DNA of 64,000 nt from Anisodus tanguticus. Its lineage: Eukaryota > Streptophyta > Magnoliopsida > Solanales > Solanaceae. Location: the NCBI GenBank assembly GCA_034509755.1, contig CM067556.1, positions 17,631,501 to 17,695,500 of the forward strand, given 5' to 3'. This document shows, one piece after another, positions 34,391-47,019 of the stretch. The position numbers and the translations under genes were made by a program. Positions within the stretch are counted from its first letter, which is position 1; every line of letters starts with the position of its first letter. The notes under the pieces were generated by a model that was not told the origin of the DNA, ran no database searches, and saw only the letters and a list, made by a program, of their open reading frames with translations.

Positions 34391-37300
34391 AGTCGGAGTG
34401 GGAGGAGGCCGGACGCTTAGACTGGATCTGAAGTCAAGGAACAGCTGCTGAGGAAGTCCTTTAGTAAATATATCTGCGTATTGATAGGAAGACGGAATAT
34501 GTAACACCCGAACATGACACATTGTAACTTTCTCACAAACAAAATGAATATTTATCTCAATATGTTTGGTTCGCTGATGTTGATCCGGGTTATGAGATAA
34601 GTAGACAGCAGATACGTTATCACATTATACAATAAATTCCTTACGTAAGGGACAATGAAGCTCTAGAAGGAGGTTTCTGAGCCAACAAGTTTTGGCAACA
34701 ACGTTCGCAATGCCTCTATATTCTGCTTCTGTACTAGAACGGAAAGCGTGGCTTGCCGTTTTGCAGACCACGAAATGAGGTTATCACCCAAAAATACACA
34801 ATAGCCGGAAGTAGATCGACGTGTGTCGGGACAGCCACCCCAATCGACATCCGTGTATGATATCAGCCTGATCGGTGCAGATGGATAAAGATGTAATCCA
34901 TAGTCACGGGTACCATTAACGTATTGAATGATATATTTAAGAGCGGTAAAGTGAGGCTCCCTGGGAACATGCATGAATAAACACACATGTTGAACAACAT
35001 AGGCAATATCGGGCCTAGTGAAGGTAAGATATTGAAGTGCAGACTCCTATAAAGAGAAGGATCACCCATCGGGTCCCTATCATTGGTGCTGAGCTTCGAC
35101 TTCGAGTCGACTGGAGTAGGCATGATCTTGCAGTTTGCCATTTTAGCCTTGTAAATAATATATTCGACATACTTACGTTGACACGGGAATATTGCATTAT
35201 CGGATCTAGTCACGAAAATCCCCAAGAAATAACTCAACTTACCCAAGTCCGTCATGGCAAATTCTGATTTCAGCAAGGTAATGATCTCGTTTTTTAACAC
35301 ATCAGATGAGGCAGTCAAGACAATGTCATCCACATAGAGCAAAATGTATGCAGTGTCATTACATTGATGTAAAATAAAAAGTGAATTATCATTTTTGTTG
35401 TACACGAACCGAATTTGCATGATGTAGGTGACAAATCGCTCATAACAAGCCTGGGGGCTTGTTTCAAGCCATAGAGTGACTTTCAAAGACGACATACATG
35501 CTGAGGTACCGAGGGATGCACAAAGGCAGGTAGTTGATGCATATAGGCATTTTCTTTCAAATCCCCATGTGAGAACGCATTTTCTACATCAAGTTGATGA
35601 ATCAACCAGTTCCTCCCTATACAAATGCTCAAAACAGTACGAATGGTGGTAGGTTTAACTACTAGACTAAATGTCTCAAAACTGTATGAATGGTGGGTTA
35701 TTGGGCAGTGACGGGGGCAATGGGGTAGTGATAATGGCAGGTGGTGGTCGACGGGGGCAGTGGGTTAGAAGACGGGTTTAGGGGCTATAGGGCAGTAGGT
35801 TGGTGACGGGGCCAGTTGGCAGTGGGGTGGTCGACGGGAAAGCTAGTAGGGGCGGTGAGCATTGAGCCGGACTACTAGCTCCACCTATTGCATTTTGAAT
35901 GAGAGGGGAAGCGTGTGAATCGTCTAGGAAGCCGTAGTAAGTGACTTGAAATTTTTGGACGTTTTGCAAATGGGAAAACGTTCTCCTCGAACGTTACATG
36001 GCGTAAGACTAGGATTTTATAGTGGAAAAATCATAGCATAAGTACCCCCTATGATTCAACGGAAAACCCAGAAAAATGCAAGGAGTAGTCCTAGGTGCTA
36101 ATTTGTGAGGGGTTGTGGAGGCGAGATTCGGGTAGCATAAACAACCAAGATGTGAGATTAGGGTAGCATAGACAACCAAAATCCGAAAGTGACCATAAGA
36201 AGGGATCCGACGGAAGAGAATTTCGGTTGGAGTTTTATTTTGAAGAGTTCACGTTGGTAATATGTTAAGAAGGTAAACTGCCATGTGCAATGCATAGACC
36301 CAAAAGGAAAGAGGGATGGAAGAATGGAAGAGCATAGTGAGGAACTTATTGTTGATGGTGCGCATGATTCTTTCGGCTTTACCATTTTGAGGTGAAGTAT
36401 GGGGGCAAAAAAATATAAACACCATGTCGTTGTCCACACAAAATTTATGAAAGGGGAAATTGTCAAACTCACGACCATTATCACATTGAAACGTTTTGAC
36501 GGTCTTCTCAAACTGGGTTTTGACATATGCTTGAAATTCAAGAAAATTTGAGTAAACTTGCGACTTATATTTTAGAGGATAAACCCAAAGAAAATGAGAG
36601 AAATCATCCAAAAATACCAAATAATATTAGTGACCCAGTTTGCTAGTAATGAGAGATGTCCATAAATCCGCATGAATAATATCAAAATGAGAAAAAGTTA
36701 CACTCAATGAAGATTGAAAAGAAAGTCTAACATGCTTTCCTAAAGGACAAGAGTAGCAGGCGTGGGTAAATTTTCCTTTATTACATCGAATAAAATTCTG
36801 ACTTCTAAGAAAATTTAAAACTAGTGCTCCCAGGTGCCCGAGTCTAATGTGCCAATTTGATGGAGAGATTGCAGCTAGAGAGGTTGGTGGATTGACACTT
36901 GCAGCGAAATTGGATGAGAAAGGATATAGATTCCCCACACTATTACATCTCGTAAGAGTTGTCCCCATACGTAGGTCCTTCATAGAAAAATCAAAAGAGT
37001 CAAACTCAATAGATACATAATTGTCACTAGCAAATTTTCTAACAGAGATTAAGTTTTTAATGATGTTAGGAGCATATATGACATTTTTAGGGTAAAGAGA
37101 GGGTGAGGTGGTTGTGTTTGGGTGGTGCCATAGCCTTGGATTGGAATGCGATTATCGTTTTCGACCACAATAAAGTGAGGATTGTTCAAATTAAATAGTT
37201 GAGGGAGATTACCAGTGTCATGAGTGAGTGTGATGTGGCACTCGTATCCATGTACCAGGCATCATCGGGCTGGTGGAGATTCATAGTGTTGTAGGCTTGA

Positions 37301-38400
37301 CTTAGTTCGGTAAGGGTCATAAGACCGTATGCCTGTTGTTGCTGTTGGGCCGTAGAGAAGTGGGCTTGATGCTGTTGACCCGTGTGTTATGGGCCTGGAG
37401 GAGGGCCAAGTATGCCTCGTGTCGGACTCGTGTGCTGGTTCGAGGCGGTTGGGTAAGGGCACGGAGGGAGGCCCAATTTTTGGGGGTTGGCCACGACATT
37501 GGGCTGACCCACAAGGGGACTAGGCCTGTCGTGGCTGTCCACCAAAATTGGATCGGCTTCCACGACCTTGTCCTCTATCGCCGCGGCCTCGGCCTCTACC
37601 ACCGCGCTAATTTTAGTGGTCCGCGTGTTGCGATTGTCCGGCGGGTGCAGCAGTGGTCGGTGGTGCATCAACTACCAATGCCTTCTGATTATGTTCGTCT
37701 TGTTTGTCACGTCTAGTCTCCTCCAATAGTAATTGTGAACGGACCTTGTTGAAACTAGGGAGAGGATCAGCATGTTGGATCATCATCGCAAGTGTATCGT
37801 ACTCACCCTTTGACAAACCATTAATTAGTTGCAGAACCATCTTTGTTTCTGAAATTGGATTGCTAACATTAGATAATTGGTCTGCAACTAATTTCAATTG
37901 TTTACAATATGCAGACATATTAGCAAAATTCTCAAGATGGGTGTTAGTAAATTGCTCCTCCAGATACATGGCAAGTGTGTGTTTATTGTCCTGAAAGATT
38001 TCCTCTAGCATTGTCCATAATACGTGAGCCAAAGCACTTGTCTTCATAATAGTATGAAGTAAATCCTTGGATATGGTGTCATAGATCCATTGTTTGACGA
38101 TTGCATCTAGCCGCTTCCATGCTGGGTTGTCTACGTCGGTGGACGAGACGTGGTGGCATCGATGTGATCAAGGACGTTGTATGCACAATCATGTATTTGA
38201 AATATTTAACCCACGATGAGTATTGTCCATCCTCTTGATCAAGAATCAAAGGGATAAAGTTCTTGATATTTGTTACGACAAAGGCCGGATGAAAGGTGTT
38301 AGGAGAGGAGGGGGGAGGATGAGGATGTGTGACATCGTGGGTGGCGGAGGAACATTCGGGAGAAGCCATGAAAAGTGGTTGGTCAGCGTTGTAAAAAGAA
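34391..38400 (-). pseudogene. Decayed copia gag-pol polyprotein
   Basis: On the - strand: gag from about 38369 (MASPECSS, then VVTNIKNFIPLILDQEDGQY) through 37613; protease WYMDTSATSH near 37245 (Gly of the usual DTGA replaced by Ser); GAG-pre-integrase HIRLGHLG near 36850; integrase 36620-36158, which keeps the QNGKAER motif; reverse transcriptase 35495-34900 with YVDD near 35335; RNase H 34986-34400. A region around 36000-35600 is degraded. Several frameshifts make it non-functional. Confidence 0.88.
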
Positions 38401-38460
38401 GGGGGGCCGCCGCCATCTTTTTTAGGGTAGGAGTGGGATTAGGGTTTGACTTCTGATCCA

Positions 38461-38650
38461 TGTAGAATTGTGTAATTCTCCCTTGTCTGGAGGCTTCTCA
38501 TTAATGCAATATATATATATATATATATCTGTGTGTGTGTGTGTGTGTTTTACAATTACAAATTTAATCGTATGAGAATACCTAGTTTACATAATTACAT
38601 CAAAATAATAATTATAAAATATATGAAGAATATTAATATATTCTCTATCA
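38461..38650 (-). repeat. 5' LTR of the copia at 34391-38650, with dinucleotide repeats
   Basis: About 190 bp beside the primer-binding site. On the - strand it starts TGATAGAGAATATT, comparable to TATTAGCGAATATTC of the elements at 42216 and 51020. It contains (AT)n at 38509-38528 and (TG)n at 38530-38548, which probably arose by slippage. Confidence 0.75.
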
Positions 38651-39134
38651 CTGTCTAAACTATCACCAACTAGTTTACAAAACACACATCAAATTGAGGT
38701 GTGTTTTGTATACTATTTGGTGATAGTTCAGGGTCAAAAAGTGAATAACTGATAGTTGAGATATGTTTTGCAAACTAATTGATGATACTTTAGGTAGAAA
38801 AAATAAACAACATAGTGAAAAAGTGAAAATAAACAATTGATATATAGTGAAAAAAATGACTTTCAACCACCAATAATTACTCACATTTCTAATCCAACAT
38901 TCCAACTTGCTCGATAGTGAAAAGAGTGAGTTTCAACCACCGGGCATTAAGCCTAGGTTTGAAACCCTTGCCGCAGGCGGCTCATTCTTCAACAGGCACG
39001 CGGTCAGAGCCTTGACGAAAATTATGATGGAGTGATAAATACTTTTTCATCGTTAATAAAATAAATTTGAATTTAAGCCTCTAAATAAAATTACTTTTGA
39101 TAATGAGAATTTCACTCTAAAAAAAAAGTGACTT
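38651..39134. other. Repeat-derived spacer
   Basis: 38660-38850 carries alternating copies of the AAAACACACCTCA-type motif also seen at 33948, in both orientations. 38850-39134 is unremarkable. Confidence 0.45.
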
Positions 39135-39392
39135 GTCCCCCGGGCATAGCTGGATGACAAATAAGGGGAACTTAAAATTCAGCTGGAGGCCTGCAACGTG
39201 GGTACGAACCCTGGTGGGAGCAATTTGCTCTCTTCTTGGGTAGGACATTGTAGGTTATATCAGTTGATCTGTTCTCAAACCCTGATCATTCAGGCACATC
39301 CCGCGATTTACTGGTTGTAGTGCTGAGTAACCGAGACTACTATCTTCAGAAATAATCTGATATAAGCCTGAACGCAGGATATAAAAAAAAAA
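39135..39392 (+). mobile_element. tRNA-derived SINE upstream of PUP copy 3
   Basis: The most intact of three related copies: a tRNA-like head with a B-box-like GGGTACGAACCC near 39200, a conserved body and an A-rich tail (39383-39392). It is flanked by GTGACTT, part of a longer A-tract-containing duplication (39128-39134 and 39393-39399). Its insertion lies about 310 bp before the ATG of the third permease. Confidence 0.8.
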
Positions 39393-39399
39393 GTGACTT

Positions 39400-39705
39400 C
39401 CTGGAAAGTGAATAACAAGAACAGTGATAAAACAACACACGTTTCATGATTGGCAACAAATACGAGTAATAATATCCTCTCTTTTTTTATATATTTTATT
39501 TCTTTAATCATATTAACCATCCCAAATCCCCCACCTAATCCAAACGCGACTCACCTACCGGTTGCCTAAATAAAAGAACCCCTCACTTTCATAATCCTTC
39601 CCTCGGATAATGTGCGTTTCTGCAATTTCACAAATATATTCACATTTATTACAAATAAAACAATATAATCCATAGTCCTGTCGAAGAACTTTGCTTTAAT
39701 TTTCA
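39400..39705 (+). promoter_or_regulatory. Proximal upstream region of PUP copy 3
   Basis: A TATA-like TAAATAAAAG lies at 39567-39576, about 130 bp before the ATG. This is a weak, inferred call. It shares no obvious sequence with the promoters of copies 1 and 2. Confidence 0.35.
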
Positions 39706-40971
39706 ATGGGAGAACCTCAAGAAAAGCAGCTCAACATATCTTGTAAGCATAGATTCTTACATTTTCCGTCTTCATATTTTTTCTGTTTTCCCAATTCTCT
39801 AAACTTATTAGAATCGCCACTAATTCATACAGTTACGGACGAAGCTAATAAAGAAGCAGACTATATGGCGAATAATTTAATGTCATGGCGTGCAAAATAC
39901 CAGAGATGGATCGAAATAGGGTCCAACGCTTTATTGGTCTTAACTTGCTTATCAGCTGCTACACTCCTCGGCGAACTGTACTACAAAGAAGGCGGAAAAA
40001 GCACTTGGATGAATTCACTAGTCCAAACCGGTGGATTTCCGGTACTTATCCCGATTCTTTTCTTGAAAAATAGAGGAGCCCACAATGATATCCCGAACAA
40101 TAACAATAACAATAATAATCCGTCTGTTTTGATGTTTTTATCCGTCTATGTTTTTCTCGGTTTACTATTGGGTGGAAGTTGTATGTTGAATGCTGTTGGC
40201 CTATTACACCTTCCCGTTTCAACATTCTCCTTAATTTCCGCTAGCCAGTTGGGGTTCAATGCACTGTTCTCGTACTTCCTCAATGCCCAAAAAATAACAA
40301 CTTATATAGCCAATTCTATTATCCTACTCACCATCTCCTCAATTCTTCTCGTGTTTCAACCCGACGATTCGCCTTCGGGCAAAGGCGGATCGTCGAAAGG
40401 ACAAGGTTACGTACTAATTGGGTTCGTATGCACCCTATTCGGTTCAGCAGGATATGCGTTGCTGTTATCTTCCACTGAGCGAATTTTCAGAAAGATTATG
40501 AAAAAACGCACCATGAAAGAAGTGATGAACGTCGTGATTTGGCAATCGTTTTTCGCCACATGTGCGATTTTGATTGGCCTTTTCGCGAGCGGTGAATGGA
40601 AATGGGTGAAAACAGAGATGCACGAGTACAAGCTTGGGAAAGTGTCATATGTCATGACATTAGTGTGGAATGCACTGTCTTGGCAGATTTATACAATTGG
40701 TCTTCTAAGTTTGATTATGAAGGTATCTGCACTATTTGCTAATGTCATTACTACATTAAGTGTGCCTCTAATCCCAGTTCTTGCTGTAATTATTTTCCAT
40801 GAGAAGATGAGTGGAGTGAAGGCAGTTTCTATGATTTTGTCTATTTGGGGATTTTTATCCTATGGTTATCAGCAGTATCTTGATGAACTTAAGCTCAAAG
40901 CTGATTTGTCAAAGGCAAAAGAAGAATCTGAAGTATCACTTGTTGAAAGAGGATTGAGTCATATAGCTTAA
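39706..40971 (+). CDS. Purine permease, copy 3 (two exons, 90-nt intron)
   Basis: Exon 1 (39706-39742) encodes MGEPQEKQLNIS plus one base. A 90-nt phase-1 intron (39743-39832, GTAAGC...ATACAG) and exon 2 (39833-40971) follow, predicting about 391 residues. The exon 1 length and splice phase match copies 1 and 2. The intron length is a multiple of three with no in-frame stop, so the unspliced frame reads through to 421 residues. The protein is a PUP-family plasma-membrane purine or related-compound importer with about ten helices. Family-typical stretches include LLHLPVSTFSLISASQLGF, KVSYVMTLVWNALSWQIY and MSGVKAVSMILSIWGFLSYG. An asparagine run sits in the loop after helix 2. It is clearly diverged from copies 1 and 2 and more similar to the broken copies at 48.7 and 56-58 kb. 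Confidence 0.9.
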   Translation: MGEPQEKQLNISCKHRFLHFPSSYFFCFPNSLNLLESPLIHTVTDEANKEADYMANNLMSWRAKYQRWIEIGSNALLVLTCLSAATLLGELYYKEGGKSTWMNSLVQTGGFPVLIPILFLKNRGAHNDIPNNNNNNNNPSVLMFLSVYVFLGLLLGGSCMLNAVGLLHLPVSTFSLISASQLGFNALFSYFLNAQKITTYIANSIILLTISSILLVFQPDDSPSGKGGSSKGQGYVLIGFVCTLFGSAGYALLLSSTERIFRKIMKKRTMKEVMNVVIWQSFFATCAILIGLFASGEWKWVKTEMHEYKLGKVSYVMTLVWNALSWQIYTIGLLSLIMKVSALFANVITTLSVPLIPVLAVIIFHEKMSGVKAVSMILSIWGFLSYGYQQYLDELKLKADLSKAKEESEVSLVERGLSHIA

Positions 40972-42215
40972 TATTAATTGTAGAACAGATTAATGTTTTC
41001 TTATTTATTTTACTTAGTTGTTGCTGTGACAGGGTCTTTTATTTTATTTTTTAACTGGAACTTTAGTTTTTGTTCTTCAAAGTACAAATGTGTAGTATAT
41101 AGTTTCTTGTTTCATGCTTTATTATAACTAAGTTAAGTGGATTAAAATTGACACTCAACGAATTTTGTCCGGAGATAGTGAAGTCAAATAGAATGGAGAT
41201 TTCAATCAACACAAATCACAATGATAGTCCAATTAATCTTAATGGCGTTTACGTGTAAGAATTATGTACACAATCTGGTCATTTCAAAAGTGACAACTTG
41301 TTACTCTCTCAATAAGTTGATGTCTATATCCAATTTCATTAACATTACGTACTTAAAGTCACTTTTAATTTGGTAGGATTAGGCATACCATACCTTACCC
41401 CTTCCTAACATAATCTAATGCAATTAACAAATTAATCCGACCATTAACCACCTATGATGTTAGGAAGATGCTTATTATTGTATCCATTTATGGAATGATG
41501 GAAGATAGATCCTTGTCATAGATATTTCAGTAGACTTTAAGTAGGGACCAGAATTCGATATTTTCAAATGAATTTATTTGTGAAGGGGAAAGTCCCGAAG
41601 GCGAAACTTCCATCTGTATCAGAATTCGGAGTGGTTATACCCCAATCACCGTGCACTTACCAACTCGCCTGTGCCCTCGGGGCATTTTCAAATGAATTTC
41701 TTGAAGCATGTGTTTGCATGACACTGAAGTAGGCACTTGGACATACCTACTATTCGTCTCTGAGTGGAGAATTTGAATAAAATTATACAACAATCATGAA
41801 TCATGGCATGGCACGGCACATAGACAATAGTACAACTTGAGCTGGAACCTTCTTGTTGGAAGCTTTTATTATATAATGTATCCAGACTGTCGTGAATGCG
41901 GTGTGGACCACATATATAAGTTGATATGATCAACAAGTGTCCGCCTCTATTTATTTTTTAAAAAGAATGTATACTTATTAAATTAAGAAAAAAATTAATT
42001 TTATTTTTTATATTTATTTTTATTAAGTGTTAGATGATCAAATTTTAATATCTATTTAATTAAGAATATTTTAGTCAATTTATGTATTTTTGCTTAGAAG
42101 TTAATATTTTAGCCTACAAAGAGTATTACACCCTTGATAATGAAATATCAATTGTTTGTTGAACCCTTTAAGAGGTGTGTAAATAATTAAATGGACACTC
42201 TTTTTTATTCGGAGA
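40972..42215. other. 3' flank of PUP copy 3, no further gene
   Basis: AT-rich. No clear repeat ends or RNA gene were recognised. A less AT-rich patch at 41585-41690 was not identified. Confidence 0.5.
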
Positions 42216-42421
42216 TATTAGCGAATATTCTCAGAATATTCGTCGTATATTTTGTAATTATGATAAATGTATATTTAAGGTAACTTAGGATTCTAATTGT
42301 ATTAGGAATCAACCTTTGTAAGGTAAGTTAGGATTCGTACCATATTAGGAATCAACCTTGTACAGCTATATATATTGTGAATAATGAAAGAAATTCCCAA
42401 GGGAAATTATTCTATCTTTCA
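42216..42421 (+). repeat. 5' LTR of the young copia
   Basis: 206 bp. It contains a partial internal duplication of AGGAATCAACCTT.GTA. Confidence 0.92.
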
Positions 42422-42486
42422 TGGTATCGAGCCTAAAACCTAAATCCTCATTCCCGGCCGAAATCGATTTTTTTTTCGCTTTCACG

Positions 42487-42517
<31 letters not shown>

Positions 42518-42588
42518 TTTTTTTCCGGTTTCTTCCTCCATATTTCGGCCAAACCGTAAAATTCCCTTCCTCGACAGGTGCGGCAACC

Positions 42589-45500
42589 ATGTCTTCCCCC
42601 ACAAATTCCGTTTTATCCACCGGCACACTTGAAAACCCCTCTCAACGTTCGGTACTTCTTTTCATCCGCATTCGCCGTTAACAACATCAAGAATTTTATC
42701 CCTATAATTCTTGACCAAGAAGACTGTCAATATTCCATGTGGATGGAACTATTCTACATTCACGCATGTGCATACAACGTGCTCGATCACATTGACGAAT
42801 CTGTTCCTCGTCCCACCGATGTTACGGACTCAATCGGCGTCGTCTTGACGCCATCGTCAAACAATGGATCTACGGCACCATCTCCAAAGATCCGTTATGC
42901 ACTATCATGAAAACAAAGTGCTACGGCACGTGAACTTTGGGTCCGGCTAGAAGAAATCTTTCAGGACAATAAAAATACTCGGGCTGTGTATTTGGAAGAG
43001 CAATTCAACAATACCCGCCTCGAGAATTTTAACAACATGTCCGAATATTGTAAGCAACTGAAACTCATAACCGATCAACTATCCAACGTCGGGACTCTGT
43101 TTCGTTTCGTAAAACCAAGATGGTGCTTCAACTTGTTGCGGGTTTACCGAAAGGTGAATATGACACACTCGCAACAATGATTCAACAAGCCGACCCTCTC
43201 CCAAGTTTCAACAAGGCACGTTCACAACTATTGTTGGAAGAAACTAGACGTGCTAAACAAGAGGAACATAATCAAAAGGCGTTAGCGTTGACGGGATGGC
43301 AACACCTGCGGCCAACAAGAACTGGCGGTTCCGGCCCGGCCGAAGCGAAGCAGCAGCAACAGAGCGGCGGAGGTCGTGGCGGCGAGAGGTCGCAACAACA
43401 AAGGCAAGGGCCGCGGAAAGGCCAACGCAACCGGTGGATCGGACAACGGCCGGCCACGACGGCAGCGGCGGTGGTCCAACCAGCAGCCGGCGCGGCGGTG
43501 GCCCAACCAGGCGAATCGGGCCTCGCTCGCATGCCCGTACCCGACCGGCGGGGGCCCGGTTCCGGCGGCCTTGGTCGATCGCCCGGCTGTTGGGCCCCGC
43601 CCCGGCCACCGAGCGAGCCCACGGCCAGGCAGCAGCCAGCGAGCCCACCGATTGCGGTCCGGAAGAAGAAGAAGAATCGCAGCTGCGGCCCCATTGCGGT
43701 CCAAGCGGCGAGAAGAAGAGGCCACCACTGCCCCCGACCGATTGGGCCGAGGCATACACCACCGTGAACCTTCAACGGCCGACGACAATTGGTACATGGA
43801 CACCGAGCCACATCTCACCTCACCCGTCGTCGGGTAACCTATCTCAACTACGTCGGTTAAAGTGTCCTCAATTTATTACTTGTCGGCAATGGTAATCGCA
43901 TTCCAATTGAAGGTTACGGTAACACACACACCAAACATCCACATCCACCTTTCTCCCTAAACCACGTCCTATACACACCTAACATCATTAAAAACTTAAT
44001 CTCTCGTTAGAAAATTCACTAGCAATAATTCGTGTCCGTCGAATTTGACCCTTTTGGTTTTTCGTGAAGGAACTCAATACGGGGAAAATTCTTACACGCC
44101 TACGCAATAGTGTGGGAGACCTCTACCCATTCACTCAATCTTCCGCCGTCGGACGCAAGCACACCTCTATCCCTTGCGGCGATCTCTCCCTCAACTTGGC
44201 ACAAACTCGGACACCCCGGAGACCCGGTTTTTACTTTTCTTAGGACTTCTAAGCGTATTCAATGTAATAATGGGAAAATTGCCCAACACCGTTATTCTTG
44301 TCCACTAGGCAAACATACTCGTCTTCCCTTTATGTCATCAAACAAGTGTTACTTTTTCTCCTTTTGATATTGTTCATGTCGATTTATGGACATCTCCGAT
44401 TGCTAGCTCTTTGGGTCATAAATTCTATCTAGTATTCTTGGATGATTTTTCACATTTTGTCCGGATTTATCCACCGAAATTCAAATCAAGTTTTCGCAAA
44501 ATTCCTCGAGTTTCAAAAATTCATTAAGACACAATTTGAAAAACCTATTAAATCATTCCAATGTGATAATGGACGTGAATTTAATAACTCGGCATTTCAC
44601 AATTTCTCGTTCTAAACAAGGCATGGTTTTCCGTTTTTCTTGTCCCTATACTTCTTCCCAAACGGAAAGGTCGAAAGAATTATACGTACCATCAATAACA
44701 TGGTCCGCACACTTCGTTTCATGCCCGCTACCACCGCCTTTTTGGGTCTATCTTTGTCAAAATGGTAGAATCCCTTCTAAATATTTTACCAACTAGCACA
44801 CTCCAAAACAAAACCCCTACAGAAATCTTATACCGTAGGCGCCCATCATATGATCACCTACGTATTTTTGGATGCTTATGCTACCCCAACATAGCCTCCA
44901 CCGCACCCCACAAACTTGCCCCTCGCACTCTTCCATGTGTCTTCCTTGGTCTATCTCCTAATCATCGGGGCTACTTGTGCTATGACATTGCTACTCGCAA
45001 AATCATCGTCTCCCGTCACGTTACCTTTAACGAGACAACCTTTCCTTTTTCAAATCTCCGGAAATTTCGACCACCGATTACATCTTTCTCGATGAACCGA
45101 GTTTGTCTCCGGTCATCCAAAATCATGTACATCAAGCAGACAACTCACGTTTCCGACGCCACTGCGCTCCGGCGGTGTCATCGACCCTCCCGCAGACAAT
45201 GCTACCACCCGATCCGGCTCCCACACCACCCATGCCGCACCATGTTGAGTCTAATGCACCACCAACACTCGCCTCCGGTCCGGCAAATCCAACACCCCGT
45301 CGAGTCTCCCGCTTTCGCAAAGAACTCGCGCCACCCGGTCCCCGGCCCGTGCCCTACCCGATCCGGCAACCGGTCCCGACCTCCCACCGTGCCCCCCTCA
45401 CCGCATGGAGACTCGTGCACAACACGGAATCTTCAAACCCAAGGTTCACTTCAATCTCTCCACACAAACCTTATCACCCATTCCAAAGAATCCAAAACTA

Positions 45501-47010
45501 GCTAAACTGGACCTCAATTGGAATGCGGCCATGTGCGAAGAGTTTAACGCTTTAACCAAGCGAACACTTGGGATTTGGTACCTAGACCACTTTGGTGTGA
45601 ATGTTATCCGGTGTATGTGGCTATTTCGTCACAAGTTCGGGAGACAATGGTGACTTAGAGAGGTATAAGGCAAGACTAGTTGCAAATGGCACTAATCAAT
45701 GGAGGGTATTGATTGTGGTGAGACATTCGGTCCGGTTGTTAAACCGGCCACTATTCGGACTTGTTCTCGGTATTGCTATGGGCTTGCATTGGCCGATTCA
45801 TCGCCTTGATGTCAAAAATGCGTTTCTTCATGGGGATTTGAAAGAGACGTGTACATGCGTCGACCTCCCCGGTTTTGTTCATCCGGCAGCTCCACGCTTG
45901 TGTGTCGTCTCGGGAAGTCATTGTATGGATTGAAACAGGCCCCCCCCGCGCTTGGTATGATCGGTTCGCTCGGGTATCTTCTCGCAAATTGGTTTTGTAT
46001 GTAGCGGTGTGATACCTCTCTCTTCACTTTTCACCGAGGTAGCGACCGCATATTTGCTATTATATGTCGACGATATTGTTCTTACCGCCTCATCGACGGG
46101 TTGAAGAATGAAATCATTGCTCTACTCAAAACCGAATTTGCTATGACCGACTTGGGGAAGCTAAGTTATTTTTTGGGTATATCGGTGACTAGATCTGCGC
46201 CAATATGTTCTGTGTCGGCGAAAGTATGCGAAGAGATAGTGTACGGGGCCAAGATGGCAAATTGTAAAATTATGTCAACTCCGGTGGACTCAAAATCCAA
46301 GCTTAGTGCCAATGACGGTGCGCCGCTTCGATCCCACTCTATATCGGAGTCTAGCGGTGCTCTTCGATGATCTTACATTCACTAGGCCGATATTGCATAT
46401 GCCGTTCGGCGGTGTGTCCGTTCATGCACGATCCCCGAGAGTCCCATTTTGCCGCCCTCAAACGTATTATCGGATATGTTAAGGGCACACTTGACTTTGG
46501 CTTACATCTATACCCCTCTCGCCCCAACCAAATTGCTAGCCTACACGGATGCGCAGATTGGGCGGATGCCCCCGACACACGTCGCTCCACCTCCGGTCTT
46601 GTGTATTTCTTGGGGATAATCTTATCTCATGGTCCGCCAAGCGGCGAGCCACGCCGTCCCGTTCGAGTGCTTTGAAGCGAGAATATCGCGGAGTTGCTAA
46701 TGTCGTCGGCCGAGATCCGCCGGCTCCGAAATCTTCTTTTGGAGCTCCGGTGTCCATTACGCAAGGCGTCTATAGTTTATTGTGACAACATATCTCGCTA
46801 TCTATATGTCTCATAATCCACCCAACATCGGCGAACTAAGCATATTGAGATGGATATCCACTTTGTGCGAGAGAAGGTTGCTCGTGGTCGGTCAAAATTT
46901 TACACGTGCCTTCCTCGTATCGGTATGCGGATATTTTCACAAAGGGACTACCGCGACGCTCTTCACCGACTTTCGATCCGGCCTTAGCATTCGGCCTCCT
47001 CCCGCTCCGT
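42589..47010 (+). pseudogene. Frameshifted copia gag-pol polyprotein
   Basis: Gag starts at 42589 (MSSPTNSVL, shifting frame to VNNIKNFIPIILDQEDCQY) and runs to about 43290. A strongly GC-rich segment at 43300-43770 replaces the usual gag zinc-finger region. The protease is broken right after WYMDT (43790-43805). GAG-pre-integrase lies near 44190, integrase 44380-44840, reverse transcriptase 45600-46380 (LLYVDDIVL near 46060) and RNase H 46400-47000 (KHIEMDIHFVREKV region near 46850). At least ten frameshifts interrupt it, several at homopolymers (for example the C run near 45950). Broken coding beside 99-percent-identical LTRs is unexpected. Confidence 0.9.
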
Positions 47011-47019
47011 CGAGGGGAG

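Larger units (their letters stand above)
34391..38650 (-). mobile_element. Copia retrotransposon lacking its 3' LTR
   Basis: Gag-pol is read on the - strand, with a 5' LTR at 38461-38650. The primer-binding site is degenerate (TGGATCAGAAG). The 3' LTR expected near 34390 is missing, replaced by the opposed gag leader. No target-site duplication could be found. Confidence 0.88.

Noticed and set aside
39706..39832. Unspliced 421-residue reading of PUP copy 3 as the main protein
   Set aside because: The canonical intron borders and the same exon 1 length and phase in the two other genes favour splicing; retention is kept only as a possible isoform.
42489..42530. Long A run followed by T run as a possible regulatory or structural signal
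   Set aside because: It lies in the copia leader just before gag; slippage or a consensus error is the simpler explanation.
43253..43895. Several 150-200 codon open frames on both strands in the GC-rich block
   Set aside because: They overlap in nearly every frame because the region is GC-rich and stop-poor, and it lies in copia gag between recognisable gag and protease sequence.
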